DNA of 36,047 nt from Parvibaculum sp. GTDB taxonomy: Bacteria > Pseudomonadota > Alphaproteobacteria > Parvibaculales > Parvibaculaceae. The notes below the pieces were generated by a model. It had not been told where the DNA came from and did not search any database. It worked only from the letters and a program-made list of their open reading frames with translations. The position numbers were made by a program, and so were the translations under genes. Numbering within the stretch: position 1 is the first letter of the stretch; each line of letters starts with the position of its first letter. The DNA is taken from the NCBI GenBank assembly GCA_030649335.1, contig JAUSLL010000116.1, positions 1-36,047 of the forward strand, in the 5' to 3' direction. Shown here piece after piece: positions 14,554-22,918 of this stretch.

Positions 14554-16329
14554 ATGACGGTCGAACAATTCACCGCCTTTGCCATTCTGGGCGTGACGCT
14601 CGTGCTCTTTATATGGGGGCGCTGGCGCTATGACGTTGTGGCGGTGGCCGCCCTGCTCGCCGTCACACTGACGGGGCTGGTGCCCGCGAGCGAAGCTTTC
14701 TCGGGTTTTGCTCATCCTGCCGTCATCACGGTTGCCGCCGTGCTCATCATCTCGCGGGGCTTGCAGAACGCGGGCCTCGTCGATGTCGTCGTCAAGCTCA
14801 TCGGGCCGCTCCGGGGGCGCGAAAACTTACAGCTTGCCGCGCAATGTATCGTCATCGCGCTTCTGTCGAGCTTCATGAACAATGTCGGTGCGCTCGCCCT
14901 GATGCTTCCCGTCGCCATGCGCAACGCTTATCGCGACGGCTATTCACCCGCAAAGACGCTGATGCCGCTGGCCTTCTGTTCGCTGCTCGGCGGGCTCACC
15001 ACGCTCATCGGTACGCCGCCCAATATCATCATCGCGAGTTTCCGAGCCAAGGAGACGGGCGCGCCATTTGCCGTGTTCGACTATGCGCCGGTCGGACTTG
15101 CCATCGCGGTGGCGGGCATTGCCTTTCTGGTGCTTGTGGGCTGGCGGCTGATCCCGCTTGCTGAGCGCAAATCAAACGCTGCGCCTGCTTTTGAAATCGA
15201 CGACTACATTGCGGAAGCTGAAATTCCCGAAGGCTCGAAGGCCGAAGGCATGACGGTGTTCGAGCTGGAAAAAATCGCCGACGATGAAGTCATCATTGCC
15301 GGTGTCATCCATGATGATCAGCGCCGCCTGGTGCCGACGGGCTATCACCGCTTGCGCGCGGGCGACACACTGGTGCTGCGCGGCGACACGGAAGCGCTCA
15401 AGGTGATGATCGACGGCGGCGGGTTGTCGCTTGTCGGCAATCAGCAATTCGGTCGCGAGGATCTCAAATCCGAAGAGATTGATCTTGTCGAGGCCGTGGT
15501 GAGCGCCGACAGCATGCTGATCGGGCATACACCGACTACATCGCGTCTGCGCACCATGCACAGCGTCAATCTGCTGGCCATTGCGCGGCAGGGCAAACGC
15601 ATCGACGAGCGCATCCGCGAGGTGGTATTTCACGCGGGCGACGTTGTGCTGTTGCAGGGTTCACGCAGCGCCATGAGTGATGTTCTGGCGACCATCAACT
15701 GCCTACCGCTTGCCGACCGCGCCATTTCCATCGGGCGGCAAAGGCGGCTTGTGCTGGCGGGCGGACTATTCATCGGCGCGATTGCGCTTGTGGTTGCAGG
15801 GCTTGTGCCGGTGCAGGTGGCTTTCGTGCTCGCAGCAGCCGGTCTCGTTGTGACCAATATCGTGCGACCGACAGAGGTGTATCAGTCGATTGACTGGCCG
15901 GTGATCGTTTTGCTCGCTGCGATGTTTCCGGTTGGCGGGGCGCTTGAGGCAACAGGCGGGGCGGCGCTTGTTGCGGGCTCGATCCTCGATATTTCGCGCG
16001 GGCTGTCACCTGTCTGGGTGCTGCTGATATTGCTCGTCGTGACGATGGCTGTTTCTGATCTGATCAACAATAATGCGACCGCCGTGCTGATGGCACCAAT
16101 TGCCATTACACTTGCAGACCGATTGGATGCGAACGCCGACCCGTTCCTGATGACGGTTGCGATCGGTGCGTCCTGCGCTTTCCTCACGCCCATCGGGCAT
16201 CAGTCGAACACGCTAGTGATGGAACCCGGCGGCTATCGCTTCTCTGACTATTGGCGCGTTGGTCTGCCATTGCAGGTCGTCATCGGCATTGTGGCACTGC
16301 CGATGATTATGCTGTTCTGGCCGATGTGA
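14554..16329 (+). CDS. SLC13-type sodium/anion transporter with two RCK_C domains
   Basis: 591 residues with a GAGGAAA ribosome binding site 7 bases before the ATG. Two membrane halves flank a soluble insert. The first half carries the family motif SFMNNVGALALMLPVA and LGGLTTLIGTPPNIIIASF; the second carries DLINNNATAVLMAPIAITLA and FLTPIGHQSNTLVMEPGGY. The insert (about residues 215-390) holds two TrkA-C (RCK_C) regulatory domains, for example GYHRLRAGDTLVLRGDTEALK and FHAGDVVLLQGSRSAM. Such proteins usually move sulfate or dicarboxylates, and the ion is not clear from sequence. It lies behind the EctR-like gene and could be co-transcribed. The 3' end overlaps the next, convergent gene by 23 bases. 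Confidence 0.88.
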   Translation: MTVEQFTAFAILGVTLVLFIWGRWRYDVVAVAALLAVTLTGLVPASEAFSGFAHPAVITVAAVLIISRGLQNAGLVDVVVKLIGPLRGRENLQLAAQCIVIALLSSFMNNVGALALMLPVAMRNAYRDGYSPAKTLMPLAFCSLLGGLTTLIGTPPNIIIASFRAKETGAPFAVFDYAPVGLAIAVAGIAFLVLVGWRLIPLAERKSNAAPAFEIDDYIAEAEIPEGSKAEGMTVFELEKIADDEVIIAGVIHDDQRRLVPTGYHRLRAGDTLVLRGDTEALKVMIDGGGLSLVGNQQFGREDLKSEEIDLVEAVVSADSMLIGHTPTTSRLRTMHSVNLLAIARQGKRIDERIREVVFHAGDVVLLQGSRSAMSDVLATINCLPLADRAISIGRQRRLVLAGGLFIGAIALVVAGLVPVQVAFVLAAAGLVVTNIVRPTEVYQSIDWPVIVLLAAMFPVGGALEATGGAALVAGSILDISRGLSPVWVLLILLVVTMAVSDLINNNATAVLMAPIAITLADRLDANADPFLMTVAIGASCAFLTPIGHQSNTLVMEPGGYRFSDYWRVGLPLQVVIGIVALPMIMLFWPM

Positions 16330-18085
16330 GGCGTTCGAGTACTGCGATGCGGTGCTCAAGCGAAAAGACGTGGCCTTCGCCTTCGATGATGCGCAACTCC
16401 TCAACCGGCAGATTGCTGAAGCGGCGCTCGACATCTTTCGCTGACACAAAGCCGTCTGCCGCACCATGCCAGACGACCAGCGGCGCGATGAGCCCGTCGA
16501 GATTGACCGGCTCCGGACTTTGAAGAAGGGCGGCCTCCTGCGCCACACCGGCGTGCGTCAGTTCCAAGGCTTCGAGGGTCTGGGTCGCCATGAATTCGAG
16601 GAGCGCCGGATCGTTGGCCATCAGCTTGTGATCGACGGGCGAACGCTCAAACGAGCGCAACAATATTTCTTTCACGATGCCGCGCGCGAGCTTGGCGCGT
16701 ATCAGCGCAAGAGCGGCTTCAGCGTACCAGGGCATGCGCCTCATACCTGCGTAGAACCGCCCGAGCACGTCAACGCGGTTTGTCTCGAGATCAGACGTAA
16801 AACGTGCCGACCAAAGCATGAGACGCGGCACGCGCGCGCCAAGGCAGCGGGCGACTTCGAGTGCGAAAGGCGCACCGGACGAGCGGCCCGTGACATAGAC
16901 TTCCTCAAGCTTGAGCACGTCAGCCAGATGGGCGATGTCGCGGCCGACACTTTCAAACGACATGGCGGGGTCGGGTGTCGAGCGTCCGGTGCCGGGGCGT
17001 TCGGGTACAATAAGACGCAAGCCAAGGCCCATCGCGGCGCTGATCTCGCTCTCGCGCAGATTGCTATTGGACAGCACGGCATGGAGAAAGATAACCGGTG
17101 TGTCGCTTCTGCGACCATAATCACGGTAGGCAAGCAGACGTCCGTCGGGCAGCGCAACATGGTCGCGCTTGCCGCTCAGACCCGAGCCGCTGATGACCGG
17201 CTTGACCGATGCGGATGCGACGGGATCGCCGGAGCGCACAAAGGCCGCAAGCTGACCAAGCTCTGCCAGATGCCGCACCATTTCGCTCTGACGATTGACG
17301 CCCAATTTGGTGAATATGCCCCGAAGCTGATTTCGGGCTGTGTTGACGGCAATGCCGAGTTGCGGCGCGGCGTCGGCGAGCGACAACCCGTCCTTGAGCA
17401 AATTGGCCAGGCGCAACTCGGCCGGCGTAAGCCCGAGACTTGCCCGTAGCAAATGATCATGGCGCACGAGAGCGGTGCGATCCGGCAGGATCAAGGCATG
17501 TGCATCAGCATGGAGCGGGATTGCTTCGGCGGTTGCAAGCAGGCGGCCGGCATGAGCTGCATCGACCAGAAAGCCGGAAACAGATTGCATCGCCGTGCCG
17601 TCTTCAAAATTGAACAAGACAGGCATGATGCCATCGCCGTTCTTCAATGCGTCACGGGCACCGCGATAGCGCTTCTGATTTTCCGGATCTTCCATGGCAA
17701 AGATTTTACCCTGCCCCAAGGGCTCGCAAAATGACGCAAGCAAATCAGGGACGGAGGGCGATGTGGAGATGATGCGCTGATCGCGCCCGATCAGGACATA
17801 GACCACTGGAAGCGGCGCGGCCTGCGTCTGCCCGCCCGCTAACCCGCCGGACACGGCCGGTGCGGATGCCTGCAGAACACGTCTGGCGACATCTTCTGCA
17901 CGGTCGAGATGGGGCAGCAGCGTTTCTGCCATTGCTCCGCCGTCGGAGAGACTGGCCGCTGTATCGTCTAAATGAGGCTCGAGCGACGTATAGACATCGA
18001 TCAAATCTTCCCATCGGTTGGGATCGGACGCGCAAGCATATATGGCGTCCAGAACGACGGACAAGACCTCTCCAGACTCAGACAT
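16307..18085 (-). CDS. LuxR-type HTH fused to an alpha/beta hydrolase
   Basis: 592 residues from the ATG at 18085; an in-frame TTG at 18109 lies over the predicted promoter and is less likely. The N-terminal 200 residues may form a PAS-like sensor (PVVYVLIGRDQRIISTSPSV). A LuxR helix-turn-helix follows at about 219-274 (LTPAELRLANLLKDGLSLAD, then LRGIFTKLGVNRQSEMVRHL). The last 280 residues are a complete alpha/beta hydrolase with nucleophile Ser402 in GRSSG, Asp544 in WHGAADGF and His572 in GEGHVF. The triad is intact, so the domain may hydrolyse, rather than only bind, a small-molecule signal. Ligand and targets are unknown. The tail overlaps the SLC13 gene by 23 bases. Confidence 0.87.
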   Translation of the reverse strand: MSESGEVLSVVLDAIYACASDPNRWEDLIDVYTSLEPHLDDTAASLSDGGAMAETLLPHLDRAEDVARRVLQASAPAVSGGLAGGQTQAAPLPVVYVLIGRDQRIISTSPSVPDLLASFCEPLGQGKIFAMEDPENQKRYRGARDALKNGDGIMPVLFNFEDGTAMQSVSGFLVDAAHAGRLLATAEAIPLHADAHALILPDRTALVRHDHLLRASLGLTPAELRLANLLKDGLSLADAAPQLGIAVNTARNQLRGIFTKLGVNRQSEMVRHLAELGQLAAFVRSGDPVASASVKPVISGSGLSGKRDHVALPDGRLLAYRDYGRRSDTPVIFLHAVLSNSNLRESEISAAMGLGLRLIVPERPGTGRSTPDPAMSFESVGRDIAHLADVLKLEEVYVTGRSSGAPFALEVARCLGARVPRLMLWSARFTSDLETNRVDVLGRFYAGMRRMPWYAEAALALIRAKLARGIVKEILLRSFERSPVDHKLMANDPALLEFMATQTLEALELTHAGVAQEAALLQSPEPVNLDGLIAPLVVWHGAADGFVSAKDVERRFSNLPVEELRIIEGEGHVFSLEHRIAVLERLTSARTA

Positions 18086-18120
18086 GCGCGACAGTAACCC
18101 AAAACCCAAACTATGGGCGC

Positions 18121-18126
18121 ATTATA
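18121..18126 (-). promoter_or_regulatory. -10 box upstream of the HTH-hydrolase gene
   Basis: The minus strand has a perfect TATAAT about 36 bases before the chosen ATG at 18085. No good -35 box is found 16-18 bases further upstream, so the promoter may depend on an activator. It supports the 18085 start over the upstream TTG, which would lie almost at the transcription start. Confidence 0.4.
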
Positions 18127-18175
18127 GGGTTACGCGCAGCCAAGAGAAGACCGTCGTCCAATTTTATCCATCAGT

Positions 18176-18218
18176 GACCCCCATATCCGCCTGAGGGCTT
18201 AGGGGCGGATATGGGGTC
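18176..18218. terminator. long stem-loop after the FecR-protein gene
   Basis: A left arm at 18176-18191 (GACCCCCATATCCGCC) pairs with 18204-18218 (GGCGGATATGGGGTC). This gives 15 base pairs with a single bulged C and a 12-base loop. It lies 63 bases after the minus-strand FecR-protein stop and about 50 bases before the predicted promoter of the next gene. No T-run follows on either strand, so it is not a classical intrinsic terminator. It could act as a transcript-end stabiliser, a weak terminator or a protein-binding dyad. Confidence 0.5.
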
Positions 18219-18280
18219 GGTCGGCGGAAAGGGGTTGCAGTACTATCCAGCCGACCTCTTTGTAGCGATTTGCACCTAAC

Positions 18281-21200
18281 TCACGGCACAGCGGAGGTGA
18301 AGGCCGCGACGCCTTGCACTGTATTTTCAAGGTTCGGTGAACCGTTGCTCGAAATCGCGTAGGAGATTGCCGCACCTGTTGCACCGACGCCCGTGAGGAA
18401 GCCTGCAACGGTCGCCTCACAGGTTGCACCCGTGCAGGCGGGGCCACCGGCCGCAGCAACCGGCACATGCGAGTTGGTAAAGCCTGCACTATTGAGAAGG
18501 ATCTCACTGGTGCCCGGTGTGGCGGAACCGCCGGTGGTCAGAATATTGTAAGTGAAGCCACCGATGGCGACATCGAAGTCCACACCGACGCGCGCATCGC
18601 CATAAGCTCCGAACGCGACACCGAGCGTGCCGGAGAATGTGCCCGGTGCCGCCGAGCCATCGGCGATGGTGGGGGCCGTCGCGCCGGCGAGCGTGTATTG
18701 CGCCGTGCCGCTGGCGGGAAGGGACGTGGCCAGTCCGCCGGTGACAGTGTGGATTGCCTGATTGGCACCCAGTTCGATCTGGTTATTGGCCAGATAAGCG
18801 CTTGTCGCGGTTCCATTGCTCCAACGCGACCACGTTAAACCGTTGGCGCTGCCGCCGGTAACGGTTGTCGTGCCTTTGTTATAATTTTGAAAATTGCCGG
18901 GCACGCCGAATTGCGACAGCCCGCCGCCATCTTCGTGCGTGATCGTGTCGTTCTGTGCGCCGTAAGAGCCGAGGCTGCCGGTGACAACGTTGTTGCCGGG
19001 GCCAATGGCCCGCACCATCATGTTAATGTCCTGATCGTAAAGGACATCATTGCCGATCACCTGAAATAAGGCGCTGCCCATGATGGCGTCGCTGCTGTTC
19101 TGATAGATCGCATAGTTGATGCCCGCGTCGCGGCCCGAGGGGCCACCGACAATGGCTGAACGGATATCAACCTGACAGGTGGTGCTGACGCAGATCGAAC
19201 TGCCGACAGGACTACTAATTGTGTAGAAGGCGATGGAGCCGCTGATCGGGCTTTGCGAAGGATCGACGACCCCGCCGAGGGTCGAAATGTTATAGATAAC
19301 CTCGCCGCTGGTTTCCTGCATGGTGACAGTGGCATCAAGACCGAGCTTCCACTGGTTGCCACCGCTGGCGCCGAACAGAATGGCGGCGCTGCCGTCGAAG
19401 ACACCCGGTGCGAAAGCACCAGAGGCAAAGATTGGCGCGGTGGCCGCACTCAGCGCATAAGTGGCGATGCCGGACGTTGGCAGCGCATTGTTGTTGATCG
19501 GTACGCCTATGAGATAGGGCACGCCTTGCCAGCCACCCACCGTAAAGTAGCTCTCATCATTTTTGAGGATGGTGCCGCCGTTCCAGCGTCCGATCTGCAT
19601 ATAGGCTGTGCCCGCAAGATCGGCGATCACACCGTCGTTGAGCCGGTATGTTCCCGAACCGTTGCTGGTGCCGCGAAATCCGATGAACGCGCCGCTCTCG
19701 TCGAAGACGAGATCATGGGTGATGGTGGCTTCGCGCTGACCCGTCAGGATGGGCGCAAAAAGCGCGTTGCCAAAATAGGTGCCGCTCGCGGGTGTGCGGA
19801 ACGGCGCATCAAGGGTACCGCTCTCGACGGCAGCCTGATCACCGCCGCCGCCACCACCGCCACCCGCATCATATGAGCCTTGTGTAAAGGCTGCCGCGCC
19901 AGACAGGCGCGTGGAACGACCTGTTGCATCGGGAGGGGAAGAAAAGTCAATGATCTGATAGGCGATGCCGACCGAGGACGCCGCGTCACCGCCGATCAGG
20001 CCATAAACAACCGCGGTGCAATTGGATGTGGGGCATGCGATGCCGCCCTGTGCCACGGCAATGTTCGGCACAGCAAAGCGGCCCTCGGCAGGATAGTTGA
20101 TGGTGGCCGATGGTGCCGCCGCGCCGCCCGCCGTCGTGATGAGATAGGTTTTGTCGCCGGGCATGGCGACCGCAAATTCGACACCAACCTTAAACAACGG
20201 GCCAAAAGTGAGCCCGAGTGTGCCGGTGAAAGTGCCTGGTGCCGTCTGACCTTTGTCAAAAGTCGGATTGGTGGCGGCCGCAAGCGTGTAGCTCGCGTAA
20301 CCTGTCGTCGGCGTATTGGTGCCGGGTTCGCCATAGGCCAGATGATAACCCTGATAAGATGTGCGCCCGAGTTCGGCAGTCGTGGGGCCGTTGTAGTCGT
20401 TATAATAATTGCCATGGGTCTCGCCACCAGCCCAGCGCTCGATGAATACCTCGCCATTGGCATTGCCGCGTTCAAGACTGTCGTTGGAGTTGCGCTCGAG
20501 ATCTTCGTTGGCGCCGTCGCCGACCGTGTAGCGGTTCAGCTCACCATCATCACCGATTGTGACCGTGACATCGGAGCGCTGGTCGATGCCGACCGCATCA
20601 GCGGCATAAAGGATGATGCGATCGGCATATTCTGTTCCGGTGACAGGTACGATGACACCGGTGACGGGCGGCGTACCGCCGTAGCCACCGCCGCCATTTC
20701 CAAGCGCATCATCTGCCACTTGCGCATTGCCATCGGGACCACGCTGATCGGCGGACGAGTATTGCGTCTGATTCGAGGCGTATTGCGGAGCGCCTGCCAC
20801 CGGCGGCGTAAATGTACCTGCCACACCGCCGGACGAGGCAAGATAACCCTCGCCCTTGGCAAACTCCTGTTCTTCACCGCCGGAGCTCACCGTTGCCGTT
20901 CCGCCGTTGACGCGGCCATCAAGACCACCCGATGCCGAAGCAAAGGCCGAAAAGCCACCACCCGTTGTCGTGATCGACGAACCGTCATGTGTCACCGTGA
21001 TCGGTGTGCCCTTGCTATCGACGCGCAGGCTGCCCGACACGATTTCGATGGCGAGCGCGTCGCCCTCACCTGTGATGCGGAAAGACGATCCTTTGGGGAC
21101 CGTCACCGTGCTGCCGTCCGCGAGTTGCAATTGCAACAGCGCGCCGGTGACGGTGACAAGCGCACCGGCGGCGAGGTCTGATGTGTCGCCGCCACCTTCA

Positions 21201-21325
21201 ACCGAAATATTGTTCGCACCGAACAGAACCGGCACGGCGGCAGCCGGCGTGACGGCGAGTGCAAATGATGAGAGGACCGTCAGGGCCGTGACAAGGCCCG
21301 CGCGATTTTTGATGATGTTTTTCAT
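18281..21325 (-). CDS. secreted FecR-domain protein with three beta-rich C-terminal repeats
   Basis: 1014 residues. A Sec signal peptide ends near residue 30 (VTPAAA) with no lipobox cysteine, so the protein is exported but not lipidated. A FecR-like domain follows (about 45-165; GALLQLQLADGSTVTVPKGS). After a disordered linker come three related units at about 290-480, 570-760 and 825-1014. Each has an RW(x)xG motif (297, 580, 835), a segment like APGTFTGTLGLTFG, a TxGG turn, and one Cys-x4-Cys pair (431/436, 712/717, 964/969). These six are the only cysteines. An eight-glycine tract precedes unit two. The units resemble small beta-barrels of the TbpB C-lobe kind. The gene lies 27 bases after a Slam-like barrel gene, which suggests it is that protein's cargo. 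Confidence 0.8.
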   Translation of the reverse strand: MKNIIKNRAGLVTALTVLSSFALAVTPAAAVPVLFGANNISVEGGGDTSDLAAGALVTVTGALLQLQLADGSTVTVPKGSSFRITGEGDALAIEIVSGSLRVDSKGTPITVTHDGSSITTTGGGFSAFASASGGLDGRVNGGTATVSSGGEEQEFAKGEGYLASSGGVAGTFTPPVAGAPQYASNQTQYSSADQRGPDGNAQVADDALGNGGGGYGGTPPVTGVIVPVTGTEYADRIILYAADAVGIDQRSDVTVTIGDDGELNRYTVGDGANEDLERNSNDSLERGNANGEVFIERWAGGETHGNYYNDYNGPTTAELGRTSYQGYHLAYGEPGTNTPTTGYASYTLAAATNPTFDKGQTAPGTFTGTLGLTFGPLFKVGVEFAVAMPGDKTYLITTAGGAAAPSATINYPAEGRFAVPNIAVAQGGIACPTSNCTAVVYGLIGGDAASSVGIAYQIIDFSSPPDATGRSTRLSGAAAFTQGSYDAGGGGGGGGDQAAVESGTLDAPFRTPASGTYFGNALFAPILTGQREATITHDLVFDESGAFIGFRGTSNGSGTYRLNDGVIADLAGTAYMQIGRWNGGTILKNDESYFTVGGWQGVPYLIGVPINNNALPTSGIATYALSAATAPIFASGAFAPGVFDGSAAILFGASGGNQWKLGLDATVTMQETSGEVIYNISTLGGVVDPSQSPISGSIAFYTISSPVGSSICVSTTCQVDIRSAIVGGPSGRDAGINYAIYQNSSDAIMGSALFQVIGNDVLYDQDINMMVRAIGPGNNVVTGSLGSYGAQNDTITHEDGGGLSQFGVPGNFQNYNKGTTTVTGGSANGLTWSRWSNGTATSAYLANNQIELGANQAIHTVTGGLATSLPASGTAQYTLAGATAPTIADGSAAPGTFSGTLGVAFGAYGDARVGVDFDVAIGGFTYNILTTGGSATPGTSEILLNSAGFTNSHVPVAAAGGPACTGATCEATVAGFLTGVGATGAAISYAISSNGSPNLENTVQGVAAFTSAVP

Positions 21326-21352
21326 GGGTGCTTCCTCGCGGGGGACGGGCGG

Positions 21353-22696
21353 TTAAAAGTCAATGCTGAGCGCAACGGAACCGACAACGCGGTCGTAGGC
21401 GTTGATCGGAATATTGCTATCGGCATGGGTGTAGGAAATTTCCGGATTGATTTTGACGCTCTGGCTCAGCGCATAGCGCAGGCCCGCTGCCAGGTCAGTG
21501 CGCACCGTTGAACGCGATTTGAGGAACAGCGGCTCAATCGCCTTGTAATTGTCGGTTTCAATGGCTGCCGTCGCATAGGCCGAGAGATCGCTCAGCACTT
21601 TGACTTCGGTGCCGACGCGGGCACCTGCAAATTCATAAGACAGGTTTTTGGCTGTGCTATGCGAGGCTTCTTCCACACCGGCGTAGAGACCCGCGAAGAC
21701 ATAGGGTTGCATAGCGCCACCGAAATACTGGCCGATGGTGGCACCCAGCGTGAAACGATCGGTGTTCTGGATGCTGGACGAGGGGAAGGTCTGGTGCGCG
21801 TATTGAAGATAAACGCCGTAGTCGGTTTTCGCTTTTGTGGTCAGCGTCCATTGGCCCAGCGCACCCAATGTGTAGCGATAGGGCTTGTCATCGACCCAGA
21901 AGCTTTGGACCTGTGCGAGAACCGTGAATGTGCCCCAGTCCGGTGTGTTCTGCGACAGACCGATGTTGAGACCGGCATTAGCCTGATTGAATTGTTCTTC
22001 ATTGGCATTGCCGCGATAGCTTGCCGACAATTCCGCGATGAATTTGCGATCAATCGACAGGCCATGCGTCAGCGTCGTGACGCCCGAGACTTCGCCGAAC
22101 ATATCTTCCTGCGCGGTGGCGCCGCCGCCCAACGTGGCAAAACCGAGGCCAGCAAATGCGGGAATGAGGATGCGGCTGTCGCTCGTTGAATTATTGACGT
22201 TGCTATCGTAGCCCGCCTTGAGCGTGACATTGCTCTGTATATTGGTGCCGCCACCCGAAAGACCTGTGTCGAGTGCACGCACATAACGGTTCAGCGTTTC
22301 GCGCACTTCGGGCGGAATGTCGCTCTGGCTTTCGACGGTTGCCATTTCGCGTCTGGCAGCCTCCGGCTCGTTGATGGCGAGATAAGCACGGCCAAGCTCG
22401 GCGCGCGCCTGCATGTGATCGGGCTCGACAGCAAGGACGCGCTCAAAGGCGGTCACGGCTTCGCCGCCGCGACCGGAATCAACGGCGGCAAGACCCAAGA
22501 CATAATCAAAATCGGGTTGACCGGCGCGGGTACGCTCTTCCGGCTTCAGCAGCGCATAAGCACCTTGCGCATCATGCGCATTGAGACGCTGCGTCGCGTC
22601 TTCGAGTGTTCCCGCCCGCGCCACGATGGCAGACATGGACATGACAAAACCAAGAGCCAGAAGCCCCGCACCAAACCCGCTCAAACTCTTATTCAT
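21353..22696 (-). CDS. TPR plus outer-membrane beta-barrel protein, Slam-like (DUF560-type)
   Basis: 447 residues from the ATG at 22696, which has GAGG six bases upstream and starts a proper signal peptide ending in AIVARA. The longer frame to 22807 adds residues with no signal character. Residues about 30-150 form TPR helices (AHDAQGAYALLKPEER, VTAFERVLAVEPDHMQARAELGRAYLAI). Residues about 165-447 alternate in the pattern of an outer-membrane barrel and end in the classic terminal Phe (VALSIDF). N-terminal TPR plus a barrel of this size is the architecture of Slam, the translocon that puts TbpB-like proteins on the cell surface (type XI secretion). The family call is by architecture, and a plain porin-like protein remains possible. 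It is first in a two-gene operon with the FecR-domain protein. Confidence 0.78.
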   Translation of the reverse strand: MNKSLSGFGAGLLALGFVMSMSAIVARAGTLEDATQRLNAHDAQGAYALLKPEERTRAGQPDFDYVLGLAAVDSGRGGEAVTAFERVLAVEPDHMQARAELGRAYLAINEPEAARREMATVESQSDIPPEVRETLNRYVRALDTGLSGGGTNIQSNVTLKAGYDSNVNNSTSDSRILIPAFAGLGFATLGGGATAQEDMFGEVSGVTTLTHGLSIDRKFIAELSASYRGNANEEQFNQANAGLNIGLSQNTPDWGTFTVLAQVQSFWVDDKPYRYTLGALGQWTLTTKAKTDYGVYLQYAHQTFPSSSIQNTDRFTLGATIGQYFGGAMQPYVFAGLYAGVEEASHSTAKNLSYEFAGARVGTEVKVLSDLSAYATAAIETDNYKAIEPLFLKSRSTVRTDLAAGLRYALSQSVKINPEISYTHADSNIPINAYDRVVGSVALSIDF

Positions 22697-22918
22697 GCCC
22701 CGCCTCAGATCAAACACCTCGGGCCCGCTCCACAACCGGAGGAGGCCCACACTATTGAGACTCAGAGGGTAGAAAGCAGCGCCCGATGCGGCATGACGCA
22801 TTTGCACTATGGCGTGGCATTAATGAGCGCAAAGCCACACTGGCGACGCGGTGATTGTCCGGTGCGGCCCACTCTGGCATGGTTACTTCGTCATTGAGGA
22901 TGAAGGGCGGCGGGCGCA
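22697..22918. other. divergent intergenic region without a clear promoter
   Basis: This 222-base gap separates the Slam-like gene (minus) from the hybrid kinase (plus) and must hold both promoters if the kinase is not silent. I found no convincing -35/-10 pair with 16-18 base spacing on either strand. A short dyad, TGCG with CGCA around GCATGA, is present near 22786-22799. The arrangement invites control of the secretion pair by the kinase and response regulator, but nothing in the sequence proves it. Confidence 0.3.

Noticed and set aside
19838-19866. GCC/ACC triplet-rich tract that looks like a microsatellite
   Set aside because: It only encodes the eight-glycine linker of the FecR-domain protein. 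Slippage is possible but nothing indicates phase variation, since triplet changes keep the frame.
19880-21181. 433-codon plus-strand open frame opposite the FecR-domain protein
   Set aside because: Arg/Cys/Gly-rich shadow of Gly/Thr/Ala codons, no signal peptide or family motif, no ribosome binding site.
21353-22807. Longer start for the Slam-like protein at 22807
   Set aside because: The extra 37 residues lack signal-peptide character, whereas the ATG at 22696 has GAGG six bases upstream and is followed by a normal signal peptide.
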